35,995 nucleotides of DNA from Xanthobacteraceae bacterium (GCA_031291445.1 JARLJA010000140.1:1-35995); one strand, 5' to 3'; counted from the stretch's first letter, positions 8,687 to 16,684 are shown. Made by a program: numbers and translations. Notes: generated from the letters alone by a model not told the origin.

Positions 8687-9676
8687 ATGGTTCGCGACAG
8701 AGAGACGGACTCGCCGCATCCCGCAGATCCCGGATCCGCGTCGGCGATCATGGCGGGCGCGATGGCGGTCCGCCGACTCTCGGGGCGATCCGTCCGCGGT
8801 GCGATGGCCGGCGCCATGGTGCTGGTCGCCGTCGCCGCGGCGATGCGCGGGCCCGCTGTCGCCGCGGAAGACGGCGAGCGCGACGACAAGGTCGATACCC
8901 AGTTCATCTTCGGTTTCACCATGGGGGCCGGCGTCGGCGAGGTCGGCGAGCGCGAACTCGAGCACCAGACCCAGGGGCAATGGAGCAAGCCCGGCGGCCA
9001 GTATGTCGCGGCTACCGATCAGTTGCGCTTCGAACACTCGCCGTTCGAGAACTTTCGCTTCGAGGTCGGCGTGCCGCTGACTTACTACCAGATCGCGGGC
9101 ATTCCCGGGCTCGACGATCGGCGCCAGGGCGCGTTCAACGGGTTCGTCAGCGAATTCCGTTACCGCGTGCTCGACGGCGAGCATGCGCCGTTCCAGCTCA
9201 CCCTGGGCGCCGAGCCGCATTGGGCCCGCACCGACGAGGTCTCCGGCGCGCCGGTCGACAATTTCGGCGGCGAACTGTCGGTGGCGCTCGACCGCGAACT
9301 CGTCCCCGGCCGGCTGTTCGGCGCCGTCAACCTGGTCTACGAGCCGGAGGTCTCTCGCGCGCGCCCGATCGATCAGTGGCAGCGCGAATCGACCGCCGCG
9401 CTCGCCACCTCGGTGGTGGCGCAGCTGGCGCCGGGAATGTTCTTCGGCGCCGAGGCGCGCTACCTCCGCAAGTACGACGGGCTGGGCTTCGACACCCTGC
9501 TCGGCGACGCCGTGTTCGTCGGTCCCAACACCTATCTCAAGCTCACCAAGACCCTGGCGATCTCGGCCGCGTGGGGCATCCAGGTCGCGGGCCACGCGGC
9601 CGGCGCGGGCGGGGGGCTCGACGTCGCCAATTTCACCCGCCAGCAGGCGCTGTTGCGGGTCGAGTATAATTTCTGA
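8687..9676 (+). CDS. Outer-membrane beta-barrel protein, function unknown
   Basis: The mature part is about 275 residues of alternating hydrophobic and polar strands ending in VEYNF; a C-terminal phenylalanine is the usual barrel-assembly signal. The signal peptide is VRGAMAGAMVLVAVAAAM followed by RGPAVAAED. The start is uncertain: ATG 8687 (329 residues, weak AGG upstream) gives a long N-region, while ATG 8750 (308 residues) gives a normal signal peptide but no ribosome site. I do not recognise a specific family. It resembles proteobacterial transporter-like barrels found near efflux and stress genes. The upstream palindrome C suggests control by the nearby two-component system. Confidence 0.75.
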   Translation: MVRDRETDSPHPADPGSASAIMAGAMAVRRLSGRSVRGAMAGAMVLVAVAAAMRGPAVAAEDGERDDKVDTQFIFGFTMGAGVGEVGERELEHQTQGQWSKPGGQYVAATDQLRFEHSPFENFRFEVGVPLTYYQIAGIPGLDDRRQGAFNGFVSEFRYRVLDGEHAPFQLTLGAEPHWARTDEVSGAPVDNFGGELSVALDRELVPGRLFGAVNLVYEPEVSRARPIDQWQRESTAALATSVVAQLAPGMFFGAEARYLRKYDGLGFDTLLGDAVFVGPNTYLKLTKTLAISAAWGIQVAGHAAGAGGGLDVANFTRQQALLRVEYNF

Positions 9677-9729
9677 GCGGTCCGCGTCAGGGCGGAGCGG
9701 AGCGGTTCGGTACGCCCGTTCCGTCCCGG

Positions 9730-10002
9730 CTATTTTAGATAGGCCTGGATCGCATCGATCAGGTCCTCGCCGGCGTCGATGCGCTCCGAGGCCTTCGTGG
9801 GCTCGACGACGTGCTCGCGGATATGATCCTCGATGACCTCGCCCATCAGGCCGTTGATGCCGCCGCGCGCCGCGGCGATCAGGTGCAGGACCTCCGGGCA
9901 GTCCTTGTCGTCGTTGAGCGCCCGCTCGATGGCGTCGATCAGGCCGCGCACGCGGCGGACCCGATTCAGCAGCTTGGTCTTTTCACGCAGCGCATGGGCC
10001 AT
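9730..10002 (-). CDS. Metal- or formaldehyde-responsive repressor, CsoR/RcnR/FrmR family
   Basis: A 90-residue all-helical protein, the normal length for this family (DUF156). The sequence KLLNRVRRVRGLIDAIERAL is the DNA-contacting helix-1 region. Ligand positions are H3, C35 (DKDCPEV), H60 and H64 (EDHIREHV). This H-C-H-H set is that of the nickel/cobalt sensor RcnR, while the general sequence is also close to the formaldehyde sensor FrmR. Such proteins bind G-tract operators as tetramers and release them on ligand binding. An inverted repeat with a G tract lies directly upstream (10026-10048). No obvious transporter or dehydrogenase target lies next to it, so the inducer stays open. Confidence 0.88.
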   Translation of the reverse strand: MAHALREKTKLLNRVRRVRGLIDAIERALNDDKDCPEVLHLIAAARGGINGLMGEVIEDHIREHVVEPTKASERIDAGEDLIDAIQAYLK

Positions 10003-10025
10003 GGCGGGTTGACATCCGAATCCTG

Positions 10026-10048
10026 TATAGGGTAGGGGGTATCCTATA
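10026..10048. promoter_or_regulatory. Probable operator of the CsoR/RcnR/FrmR-type repressor
   Basis: TATAGG (10026-10031) and CCTATA (10043-10048) form an inverted repeat around a core with two G runs (GTAGGGGGTAT). AT-rich arms around a G tract are what CsoR/RcnR/FrmR repressors bind. It begins 23 bases upstream of the repressor's start and overlaps likely -10 elements, so autorepression is expected. Confidence 0.65.
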
Positions 10049-10300
10049 TTGCGAGGTGGCCGGGCGTCGAGCCCCGATTGCGGGGCGTCACGCTGGCCGC
10101 CTCCATGGTCTTGCAGAAGGCAAATGGGCAGCAGCATCTCGGGCACCGCGACCCCGGCGACGGCCGGCCCCGCGGTGCCACACGACATGAAACAAGGCAT
10201 GCAAATCGACCGCGCCGGCATTGGCCGCGTGGGAGTCGGTGGTCGCTCACGCTGACCGCCGTCCTCACCGGCCTGGTCCACCACGGACAGGAGGTGAGAG
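10049..10300. other. Intergenic stretch without a convincing gene
   Basis: Between the repressor operator and the small gene at 10301 there are short open frames on both strands, but none has a ribosome site with plausible protein composition. I see no repeat. It could hold a degraded target of the repressor or a leader for the next gene. Confidence 0.4.
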
Positions 10301-10618
10301 ATGTTCACGAGACGCGCAACATTCGGGGCTTTCCAGTCCCTCTCGGTGGTGCGAGGGCAGCCCGCACCATTCCATCGCAACCATCTCAACGACAATCGGG
10401 CGGGCCTCCGCCGTCCGGCCGACGCGGGCCGGCGTTCGCGGCTGGCCCTGGCCTGCCACTGGGCAGCCGATGAAGCCGGTGCGCTGGAGTGCCGTTGGGA
10501 CGTGGTCGCCGACGACGACCTCCCGCTCGTCGATCCCGACCGCCCGCGCCTGACCGGGCGCGCCTTCGAGCCGCCCTTACGACCGCGCCGCGCCGGCGCG
10601 GAGAAGAGGGCCGCCTAG
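10301..10618 (+). CDS. Small hypothetical protein, 105 residues
   Basis: The best ribosome site in the neighbourhood (AGGAGGTGA, 10289-10297) sits just before this ATG, which is the main reason to call it. The product is arginine-rich with a central part (LALACHWAADEAGALECRWD) holding two Cys and three Trp/His residues, followed by an acidic VVADDDLPLVDPDRPR. No signal peptide or membrane helix. I do not recognise a family. It could belong to the repressor regulon because it is the first plus-strand gene after the operator. Confidence 0.5.
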   Translation: MFTRRATFGAFQSLSVVRGQPAPFHRNHLNDNRAGLRRPADAGRRSRLALACHWAADEAGALECRWDVVADDDLPLVDPDRPRLTGRAFEPPLRPRRAGAEKRAA

Positions 10619-10648
10619 ATCAGAGCTTATTGCTAGTAACTTTCATTC

Positions 10649-10674
10649 GCAAAGATGGGTCTGTTCGTCTTTGC
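10649..10674 (+). terminator. Possible hairpin after the small gene
   Basis: GCAAAGA (10649-10655) and TCTTTGC (10668-10674) form a perfect 7-bp stem with a 12-base loop, 30 bases after the stop at 10618. There is no clear T tract after it, so termination is only a possibility. Confidence 0.3.
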
Positions 10675-10787
10675 CCGCAGGGCCGGCTCGATCAGGACGG
10701 AATCTTTCGTTGGATCAGAGATCTACGGCCAGCCGGGCGATCCCGGCCCGGCTGGCCACGCTCCGCGGTTGGGGACGCGGTGCGTTT

Positions 10788-10805
10788 CTGTCACATAACT
10801 GTCGT
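10788..10805 (+). promoter_or_regulatory. Pho box upstream of the porin gene
   Basis: CTGTCAC-ATAA-CTGTCGT is two direct CTGTCAT-like heptamers separated by four A/T bases, the established PhoB binding layout. A -10-like GAATAT/TATGAC lies about 10 bases after the box, as in PhoB-activated promoters where the box replaces the -35 element. Transcription would start near 10825 and the gene at 10847 would be induced by phosphate starvation. Confidence 0.75.
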
Positions 10806-10846
10806 GTGGGTTGGAATATGACTGCAGCGGGTCGGTTGGGGGATCG

Positions 10847-12931
10847 ATGAAGGTTCGTGGTCAGTACGGAAGCGGCGGGATTCTGGCGATCGCCGCGTCA
10901 CTATCGTTCGTGCTGCCCGCGGCGGCCGCGGACCTCGCCGTCATGCCGGTGAAGGCGCCGGCGGTGGCGCCGCCGTCTCCCGCCTTCGCGTGGGGCGGCT
11001 GGTATGTCGGCGCCCATGTCGGCCTCGCTGCCGGGACCTCGCCGTGGTCGTCGAGCGCGGCCGGCGCAGCGCCGGTCGGCGGCACCTTCGGATTTCCGGT
11101 CAAGTTCGACTTCTTCGGGGGCACCGGCAGCTACGTCGCCGGCCTGCAGGGCGGCTACAATTACGTCACGCCGTCGCATCTGCTGTTTGGCGTCGAGGTC
11201 GACGCCACTTTGCCGAATTCCGACGTGGCGCGGCCGCCGTCGATCCGTGGCAGCCAGACCGTCGCTTCGCCTCTGCTCGGCCAGGCGACCTATTCCGAGT
11301 TCGTGTTCCACGGCGGCACGGCGCGCGCCCGGGTCGGCTACGCCGCCGACAACTGGCTGGTCTACGCCACCGGCGGCCTGGCCTGGACCTACGACCAGGT
11401 CTCGCGCACCCAGGTCGACAACGCGGCGCTCGCGGCCGGCACCCAGGACGCCGCGCTGCTGTGGCGGCTCGGCTGGGCGGCCGGCGCCGGCATCGAGGTG
11501 CCGCTGTCGCCGCGCTGGAGCATCACCGGCGAATTCCTCGCCACCGGCTTTCCCGACCATGGCGCGTTCTTTCCCGCCGCCGGCGAGCTCTATCGCTCGA
11601 GCCTCGTGATGGAGAGCGTGCGGGTCGGCTTCAACTATCACATCGGCCAGGACACCAGCGCCGCGGACTTCTTCACCCAAGGCGTGAATGCGCTGGAGTT
11701 GAACAATTTCGCCCTGCACGCCCAGGCGACCTACACCAACCAGTACGATCCGCCGTTCACCGCGCCCTACCGTGGCACCAATTCGCTGGCGCCCGGGATC
11801 GGCCGCGAGACCTTCGACTACACGATCTTCGCCGGGATGCGGCTGTGGCAGGGCGCGGAAGCCTGGATCAATCCCGAGATCGACCAGGGCTTCGGCCTGT
11901 CGGGCTCGGTCGGCGCCGCCGGCTTCCCGTCCGGCGAGGCCTACAAGGTCGGGGCCGACTATCCTTACGTGCGGCTGCACCGCGCCTTCATTCGCCAGAC
12001 CATCGACCTCGGCGGCGAGGAGCAGAAGCTCGATTCCGGCCCGAACCAGTTTTCCGGATCGCAGACCGCGGACCGCGTCGTCATCACGGTGGGCAAATTC
12101 GGCGTGGTCGACGTGTTCGACACCAACAAATACGCCCACGACCCGCGCTCGGATTTCCTCAACTGGACCATCCTCGACACTGGCACCTTCGACTACGCGG
12201 CGGACGCCTGGGCCTACACGGTCGGCGCCGCGGTCGAGTGGTACCAGGGCCCTTGGACGCTGCGCGGCGGCATGTTCGATCTGTCGATCGCGCCCAACAC
12301 CACGGTGCTCGACCCGACCCTCGGCCAGTTCCAGTGGGACGCCGAGATCGAGCGCCGCTACGCCATCATGGACCAGCCCGGCAAGATCGCGGTCACCGCG
12401 TTCCTGACCCGCGGCCGCATGGGCAGCTACACCGACGCCATCGCGCTGGCGGCGGCCACCGGCATGCCGGCCTCGACCGCGCTGGTGCGCACCTATACCG
12501 GCCGCGGCGGCATCAGCATGAATCTCGAGCAGCAGCTGGTGCCCAATGTCGGCCTGTTCGTCCGCGCCGGCTGGGCCAACGGCCAGCGCGAGGCCTACGA
12601 GTTCACCGACGTCGACCGCACCGCGGCGGCGGGCCTGTCGATCTCGGGCAAACTGTGGAATCGCGACGACGACACGTTTGGCCTGGCCGGCGTCGTCAAC
12701 GGCATCTCGCCGGAGCACGCCGCCTATCTCAACGCCGGCGGCCTCGGTATCCTGGTCGGCGACGGCCAGCTGCCGCATCCCGGCAACGAGAAGATCATGG
12801 AGGCCTATTACAGCCTGCCGGTCTACGTCGCCAAGCTCACCTTCGACTACCAGCTGATTGTCGATCCCGCCTACAACCGCGACCGCGGTCCGGTCTCGGT
12901 GCTCGGCGCGCGGGTGCACTGGCAGTATTGA
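10847..12931 (+). CDS. Two-part outer-membrane protein: Omp25-like barrel plus OprB-like carbohydrate porin
   Basis: A 694-residue protein. ATG 10847 follows GGGGGA; a TTG at 10811 lies before the predicted transcript start and is rejected. The signal peptide (about 1-28) ends in LPAAAA. Residues 30-270 look like the eight-strand barrel common in rhizobia (WGGWYVGAHVG ... GGTARARVGYAADNWLVYAT ... VRVGFNY). The second part (about 280-694) looks like an OprB-type carbohydrate-selective porin (NNFALHAQATYTNQYDPPF; later HDPRSDFLNWTILDTGTFDY) and ends VHWQY. It would let sugars or similar solutes cross the outer membrane. The Pho box predicts induction by low phosphate, so the solute might be a sugar phosphate or a replacement-lipid precursor; this is inference. 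Confidence 0.85.
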   Translation: MKVRGQYGSGGILAIAASLSFVLPAAAADLAVMPVKAPAVAPPSPAFAWGGWYVGAHVGLAAGTSPWSSSAAGAAPVGGTFGFPVKFDFFGGTGSYVAGLQGGYNYVTPSHLLFGVEVDATLPNSDVARPPSIRGSQTVASPLLGQATYSEFVFHGGTARARVGYAADNWLVYATGGLAWTYDQVSRTQVDNAALAAGTQDAALLWRLGWAAGAGIEVPLSPRWSITGEFLATGFPDHGAFFPAAGELYRSSLVMESVRVGFNYHIGQDTSAADFFTQGVNALELNNFALHAQATYTNQYDPPFTAPYRGTNSLAPGIGRETFDYTIFAGMRLWQGAEAWINPEIDQGFGLSGSVGAAGFPSGEAYKVGADYPYVRLHRAFIRQTIDLGGEEQKLDSGPNQFSGSQTADRVVITVGKFGVVDVFDTNKYAHDPRSDFLNWTILDTGTFDYAADAWAYTVGAAVEWYQGPWTLRGGMFDLSIAPNTTVLDPTLGQFQWDAEIERRYAIMDQPGKIAVTAFLTRGRMGSYTDAIALAAATGMPASTALVRTYTGRGGISMNLEQQLVPNVGLFVRAGWANGQREAYEFTDVDRTAAAGLSISGKLWNRDDDTFGLAGVVNGISPEHAAYLNAGGLGILVGDGQLPHPGNEKIMEAYYSLPVYVAKLTFDYQLIVDPAYNRDRGPVSVLGARVHWQY

Positions 12932-12986
12932 GGGGGCGGGGGCGCACGCTGCGCGTTTGGACCGTCGCGCCGCCCACGCTCACTAT

Positions 12987-13142
12987 CGTCACCCGCGGGC
13001 TTGACCAACGCAAGTCGGGCCTGCCCGACTTGCGTCACTTAAGACGGAGCAGCTCGGCGAGAGCCGAGCTGCTACGGGTCCACTCTTTCCAGCAGATGCC
13101 GAGAGAAAAGAGTGGATTGCCGGGTCAAGCCCGGCAATGACG
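12987..13142. repeat. Intergenic palindromic repeat, short form, with a nested insertion
   Basis: The ends are CGTCA (12987) and TGACG (13138-13142). Compared with the 90-bp copies at 15837-15926 and 20193-20282, this copy has about 68 extra bases (13007-13074) inside its left arm. The insertion consists of two perfect hairpins: a 12-bp stem ACGCAAGTCGGG/CCCGACTTGCGT (13008-13035) and an 11-bp stem AGCAGCTCGGC/GCCGAGCTGCT (13048-13073), joined by CACTTAAGACGG. The host element also keeps hairpins CCACTCTTT/AAAGAGTGG and TTGCCGGG/CCCGGCAA. It occupies the 321-base gap between the porin and decarboxylase genes. Confidence 0.8.
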
Positions 13143-13252
13143 CGGAATTTGAAGAAACGCGTTACCCGTCGTCACGGGGCGGACGCGAGCCGCGGATTAT
13201 CCTATAGATCGCCGACCGCTTCGCCCCGTCCCTCCATCACGCGAGACCTGCC

Positions 13253-15604
13253 ATGGACTTCTTCAAACGCTTCACCTTCCTGGTCTGCGCGCCGGCCTTC
13301 GATGCCGAGGACCTCGAGGGCAACAGGCTCGCCCAGATCACCGCCGCGATCGAGAAGCAGGGCTTCGAGGTGATCCGGGCGCGGCGCATCGAGGATGCCG
13401 AGCTCGCGGTCCAGACCGACGCCGCGATCGGCTGCATGGTGGTGGACTGGGGCAAGAAGGGGCTGGAGGGCAAGACCGCGGCGCTGATCAACCTGATGCG
13501 CCGGCGCGGCCTCGAACTGCCGATCGTGATGCTGGTGCGCCGCAAGCGCCTCGAGGAGATCCCGGTCGAGGTCCTCGACTACATCGACGGCTACATCTTC
13601 CTCGCCGAGGAGACGCCGGACTTCATCGCCAAGAACCTGGTCAGCCGGCTCAAGCAGTATGCCGAGACCCTGAAGACGCCGTTCTTCGGCGCGCTGGTGG
13701 ACTATGCCGAGCGCGGCAACCAGCTGTGGACCTGTCCCGGCCACAACGGCGGCGTGTTCTACAACCGCAGCCCGATCGGCCGGATCTTCGTCGAGCATCT
13801 CGGCGAGGCCGTGTTCCGCGACGACCTCGACAATTCGGTGCTCGAGCTCGGCGATCTCCTGGTCCACGAGGGCCCGGCGCTGCAGGCCCAGCGCGAGGCG
13901 GCGGCGATCTTCGGCGCCGAGAAGACCTATTTCGTGCTCAACGGCACCTCGTCGTCCAACAAGGTGGTGCTCTCCGCGCTGGTCGCCGACGGCGACCTCG
14001 TGCTGTTCGACCGCAACAACCACAAGGCCGCGCACCAGGGCGCGCTGATGCTGAGCGGCGGCATTCCGGTCTATCTCGAGACCGACCGCAATTCGTTCGG
14101 CATGATCGGCCCGATCCACCACGAGGCGCTCGACGAGAGCAGGATCCGCGACAAGATCAGGAGCAATCCGCTGGTCACCGACCCCGAGGCGTGGCGGCGC
14201 GAGCGGCCGTTCCGCGTCGCGGTGATCGAGCAGTGCACCTATGACGGCACCATCATCGACGCGCGCCTGGTGGTCGAGAAGATCGGCCACCTCTGCGACT
14301 ACATCCTGTTCGACGAGGCCTGGGCCGGCTTCATGAAGTTTCACCCGCTGTTCGCCGGCCGCTTCGCCATGGGGCTGGAGGGGCTCGGCCCCGAGGCGCC
14401 GGGCATCATCGCGACCCAGTCGGCGCACAAGCAGCTCGCGAGCTTCTCCCAGGCGTCGCAGATCCATGTCCGCGACCGCCACATCAAGGGCCAGTCGCGC
14501 CGCATCGAGCACCGCCGCTTCAACGAATTCTTCATGCTGCACGCCTCGACCTCGCCGTTCTACCCGCTGTTTGCCTCGCTCGACGTCGGCGCACAGATGA
14601 TGAAGGGCCGCTCGGGCGAGGTGCTGTGGGACGACACGGTGCGGCTCGGCATCGAGCTGCGCAAGAAGATCCGCGCGATCCGCCGTGAGTTCGAGGACAA
14701 GGAGCAGGAGCCGAGCCGGCGCTGGTTCTTCGACACCTTCGTGCCCGACCGCGTCACCATCGACGGCGCCAGCGGCGCGCCGCACGAAGTCGCCTGGGAG
14801 AACGTCGCGACCGACGACCTGGCGGCGTCGCCGCGGTTCTGGGAGCTCGCGCCGGGCGCCGGCTGGCACGGCTTCAGCCATGTCGCCCCGGGCTATGCCA
14901 TCACCGATCCCAACAAGCTGATCGTGCTGACGCCGGGCTTCGACCGCGCGACCGGCGCCTATGCCGACTACGGCATTCCGGCGCCGGTGGTGGCGCAGTA
15001 TCTCCGCGAGAACGAGGTGGTGGCGGAGAAGAACGACCTCAATTCGCTTCTGTTCCTGCTGACCCCGGGGGTGGAATCGAGCAAGGCCGGCACGCTGCTC
15101 TCGACGCTGGTGGCGTTCAAGAAGCTGCACGACGCCAATGCCCGGCTCGACGACGTCATCGGCAATTTCGTGCGTCGCCGCCCCCAGCGCTATGCCGGGG
15201 TGCGGCTGCGCGACCTCTGCGCCGAGATGCACGCCTTCTTCCGCGACAGCGCGACCTCGAGCCTGCAGCAGGCGCAGTTCGCGCCGCAGCACCTGCCGAG
15301 CGTGGCGATGGCGCCGCACGAGGCGGTGCGCCAGCTGGTCCGCAACAATGTCGACTACCTGCCGCTGGACCAGATCGAGGGCCGCATCGCCACCACGCTG
15401 TTCGTGGTCTATCCGCCCGGCATCGCCACCATCGTGCCCGGCGAGCGGCTCGACTCCCGGGCGCGGCCGATGCTCGATTACCTCAAGATGTTCGAGAAGA
15501 GCGCCAACCTGTTTCCCGGCTTCGAGGCGGAGATCCAGGGCGTCTACAAGGAGGCCCAGGCCGACGGCAGCATCCGCTTCCACACCTACGTGGTGAAGGA
15601 GTAG
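13253..15604 (+). CDS. PLP-dependent Orn/Lys/Arg decarboxylase, most like ornithine decarboxylase
   Basis: The 783-residue length fits the large fold-I amino-acid decarboxylases (SpeC/SpeF, CadA, AdiA). Residues 1-130 are the flavodoxin-like wing domain. The PLP domain has WTCPGHNGGVFY, LNGTSSSNKVV, FDEAW and the cofactor lysine K393 in TQSAHKQLASFSQASQIH. The stretch after it (HASTSPFYPLFASLD) is much closer to ornithine decarboxylases (SpeC/SpeF) than to CadA or AdiA. It would convert ornithine to putrescine and CO2, serving polyamine synthesis or acid resistance. No antiporter lies next to it, which argues against an acid-resistance pair. The gene stands alone between repeat clusters. Substrate is a motif-based judgement. 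Confidence 0.85.
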   Translation: MDFFKRFTFLVCAPAFDAEDLEGNRLAQITAAIEKQGFEVIRARRIEDAELAVQTDAAIGCMVVDWGKKGLEGKTAALINLMRRRGLELPIVMLVRRKRLEEIPVEVLDYIDGYIFLAEETPDFIAKNLVSRLKQYAETLKTPFFGALVDYAERGNQLWTCPGHNGGVFYNRSPIGRIFVEHLGEAVFRDDLDNSVLELGDLLVHEGPALQAQREAAAIFGAEKTYFVLNGTSSSNKVVLSALVADGDLVLFDRNNHKAAHQGALMLSGGIPVYLETDRNSFGMIGPIHHEALDESRIRDKIRSNPLVTDPEAWRRERPFRVAVIEQCTYDGTIIDARLVVEKIGHLCDYILFDEAWAGFMKFHPLFAGRFAMGLEGLGPEAPGIIATQSAHKQLASFSQASQIHVRDRHIKGQSRRIEHRRFNEFFMLHASTSPFYPLFASLDVGAQMMKGRSGEVLWDDTVRLGIELRKKIRAIRREFEDKEQEPSRRWFFDTFVPDRVTIDGASGAPHEVAWENVATDDLAASPRFWELAPGAGWHGFSHVAPGYAITDPNKLIVLTPGFDRATGAYADYGIPAPVVAQYLRENEVVAEKNDLNSLLFLLTPGVESSKAGTLLSTLVAFKKLHDANARLDDVIGNFVRRRPQRYAGVRLRDLCAEMHAFFRDSATSSLQQAQFAPQHLPSVAMAPHEAVRQLVRNNVDYLPLDQIEGRIATTLFVVYPPGIATIVPGERLDSRARPMLDYLKMFEKSANLFPGFEAEIQGVYKEAQADGSIRFHTYVVKE

Positions 15605-15692
15605 GGGGCGGGCGGCAACCGCAATTCTCTATCTGTGCACGGGGCGACGCCGCAAGACGTGATTGCGCGCGACGACGACAAATTCAATTCCC

Positions 15693-15728
15693 CGTCATTC
15701 CGGGGCGCGCGCAACGCGCGCGAGCCCG
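15693..15728. repeat. Truncated copy of the long palindromic repeat
   Basis: CGTCATTCCGGGGCGCGC ... GCGCGCGAGCCCG is the left end of the element seen complete at 5734-5912. Where other copies continue as GAATCCATA, this one passes directly into an unrelated hairpin repeat at 15739, so it was interrupted or truncated. Confidence 0.65.
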
Positions 15729-15738
15729 TAGCTCGTAG

Positions 15739-15770
15739 GGCGGATTAGCGCAGCGTAATCCGCCGTTTTT
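15739..15770 (+). terminator. Strong hairpin with T tract after the decarboxylase gene
   Basis: GGCGGATTA (15739-15747) and TAATCCGCC (15756-15764) form a perfect 9-bp stem with an 8-base loop followed by GTTTTT. This is the form of an intrinsic terminator for the plus-strand decarboxylase. The same hairpin type (TAGGGCGGATTAGCG...) is a dispersed repeat in many proteobacteria. A second stem, GGCGGGT/ACCCGCC (15785-15812), follows. Confidence 0.6.
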
Positions 15771-15836
15771 GCCAAAGCATAAGTGGCGGGTCACGCCTTC
15801 GGCGAACCCGCCCGACGCCGCTCAATGTATTTTCTG

Positions 15837-15926
15837 CGTCACCCGCGGACTTGATCCGCGGGTCCACTCTTTAGGGCCGTGCCGCGCCGCAAAGCGTGGA
15901 TGGCCGGGTCAAGCCCGGCCATGACG
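15837..15926. repeat. Intergenic palindromic repeat, short form (90 bp)
   Basis: Bounded by CGTCA and TGACG. It has a left hairpin CCGCGG-acttgat-CCGCGG and a right hairpin GGCCGGGTCAAGCCCGGCC. The central CCACTCTT/AAAGCGTGG segment is shared with 12987-13142 and 20193-20282. It lies between the convergent decarboxylase and acetyltransferase genes. Confidence 0.8.
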
Positions 15927-15969
15927 AATCGGGGTGGGGCGTGCACCGCGCAAGCCCTTGTCTTCCCCC

Positions 15970-16554
15970 CTACAGCTCCGGCATCTCGCTCGAGCCCTCG
16001 CCGAGTCGCGGCGCCGTGGTGTCGCCCTCGCCGAGCGGCCGCTGCAGCATCACGCTGTCGGTCCAGCGTCCGAACTTGTAGCCGACGCTCTTGAGCACGC
16101 CGACGCGGTCGAAGCCGAAGCTCTCGTGCAGGCTGATCGAGGGTTCGTTGCCGGCCTCGATATAGGCGATCATCTGGCGGAAGCCGACCGCCGCACAGGC
16201 GTCGATCAGCGCCGCCAGCAGCTTGCGGCCGACGCCGGCATGCAGCACCTCGTGATGCACGTAGATCGAGTTCTTCACCACGTAGCGGTAGGCCGGGCGC
16301 TTGCGGAACGGCACCGCGTAGGCGTAGCCCACCACCGCGCCGCCGCGCTCGGCGACCAGGTGGGGCAGGCGGCGCTTGAGCATGTTCTTGCGTCGTCGCT
16401 TGATGTCGTCGGGGTGCAGCGGCTCGAGATCGAATTCGCCGAGCCCGTGCTGGACGTGGTGGGTGTAGATCGCGAGCATTTCCGGCACGTCGGCCTCGGT
16501 GGAGGGACGGACGGTGATTTCGGGGGCGGTGGCGGCCGGAGCGATGTCGAGCAT
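15970..16554 (-). CDS. GNAT-family N-acetyltransferase, phosphinothricin acetyltransferase-like
   Basis: A 194-residue protein if the ATG at 16554 is used; a GTG at 16605 would add 17 residues and neither has a good ribosome site. The pattern EITVRPSTEADVPEMLAIYT at the N-terminus, VVGYAYAVPFRKRPAYRYVV and HAGVGRKLLAALIDACAAVG (the acetyl-CoA pyrophosphate loop) marks the GNAT fold. The C-terminal part EAGNEPSISLHESFGFDRVG followed by KFGRWTDSVMLQRPL is that of the Pat/MnaT (YncA) subfamily, which acetylates methionine sulfone, methionine sulfoximine or phosphinothricin. It probably detoxifies such analogues in the cytoplasm. It is divergent from the host-attachment gene. Confidence 0.85.
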   Translation of the reverse strand: MLDIAPAATAPEITVRPSTEADVPEMLAIYTHHVQHGLGEFDLEPLHPDDIKRRRKNMLKRRLPHLVAERGGAVVGYAYAVPFRKRPAYRYVVKNSIYVHHEVLHAGVGRKLLAALIDACAAVGFRQMIAYIEAGNEPSISLHESFGFDRVGVLKSVGYKFGRWTDSVMLQRPLGEGDTTAPRLGEGSSEMPEL

Positions 16555-16684
16555 TGCGGACGGGTGTTTCTCGATTTCGAAGGAAAACCGCAGGGAAAGT
16601 CTCACGTTTCAGGTCGATCATGGGCACATGACAGGAACATGTCAGCGACGCGGTGATTACCCTGGTGAGGGGTTCCCGCGAAAT

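Noticed and set aside
10078-10473. Open frame of 131 codons after the repressor operator
   Set aside because: No ribosome site, Arg/Pro/Gly-rich composition and overlap with the better-supported gene at 10301.
10788-10805. Considered as a fourth copy of the 16-bp palindrome
   Set aside because: It is a direct repeat (CTGTCAC-ATAA-CTGTCGT), not an inverted one, and fits a Pho box.
10811-10846. TTG start for the porin giving 12 extra residues
   Set aside because: It lies before the predicted transcript start and spoils the signal peptide; ATG 10847 follows a ribosome site.
16629-16644. TGACA-6-TGTCA inverted repeat between the acetyltransferase and host-attachment genes
   Set aside because: Only 5-bp arms in a GC-rich region; too weak to call an operator without comparison.
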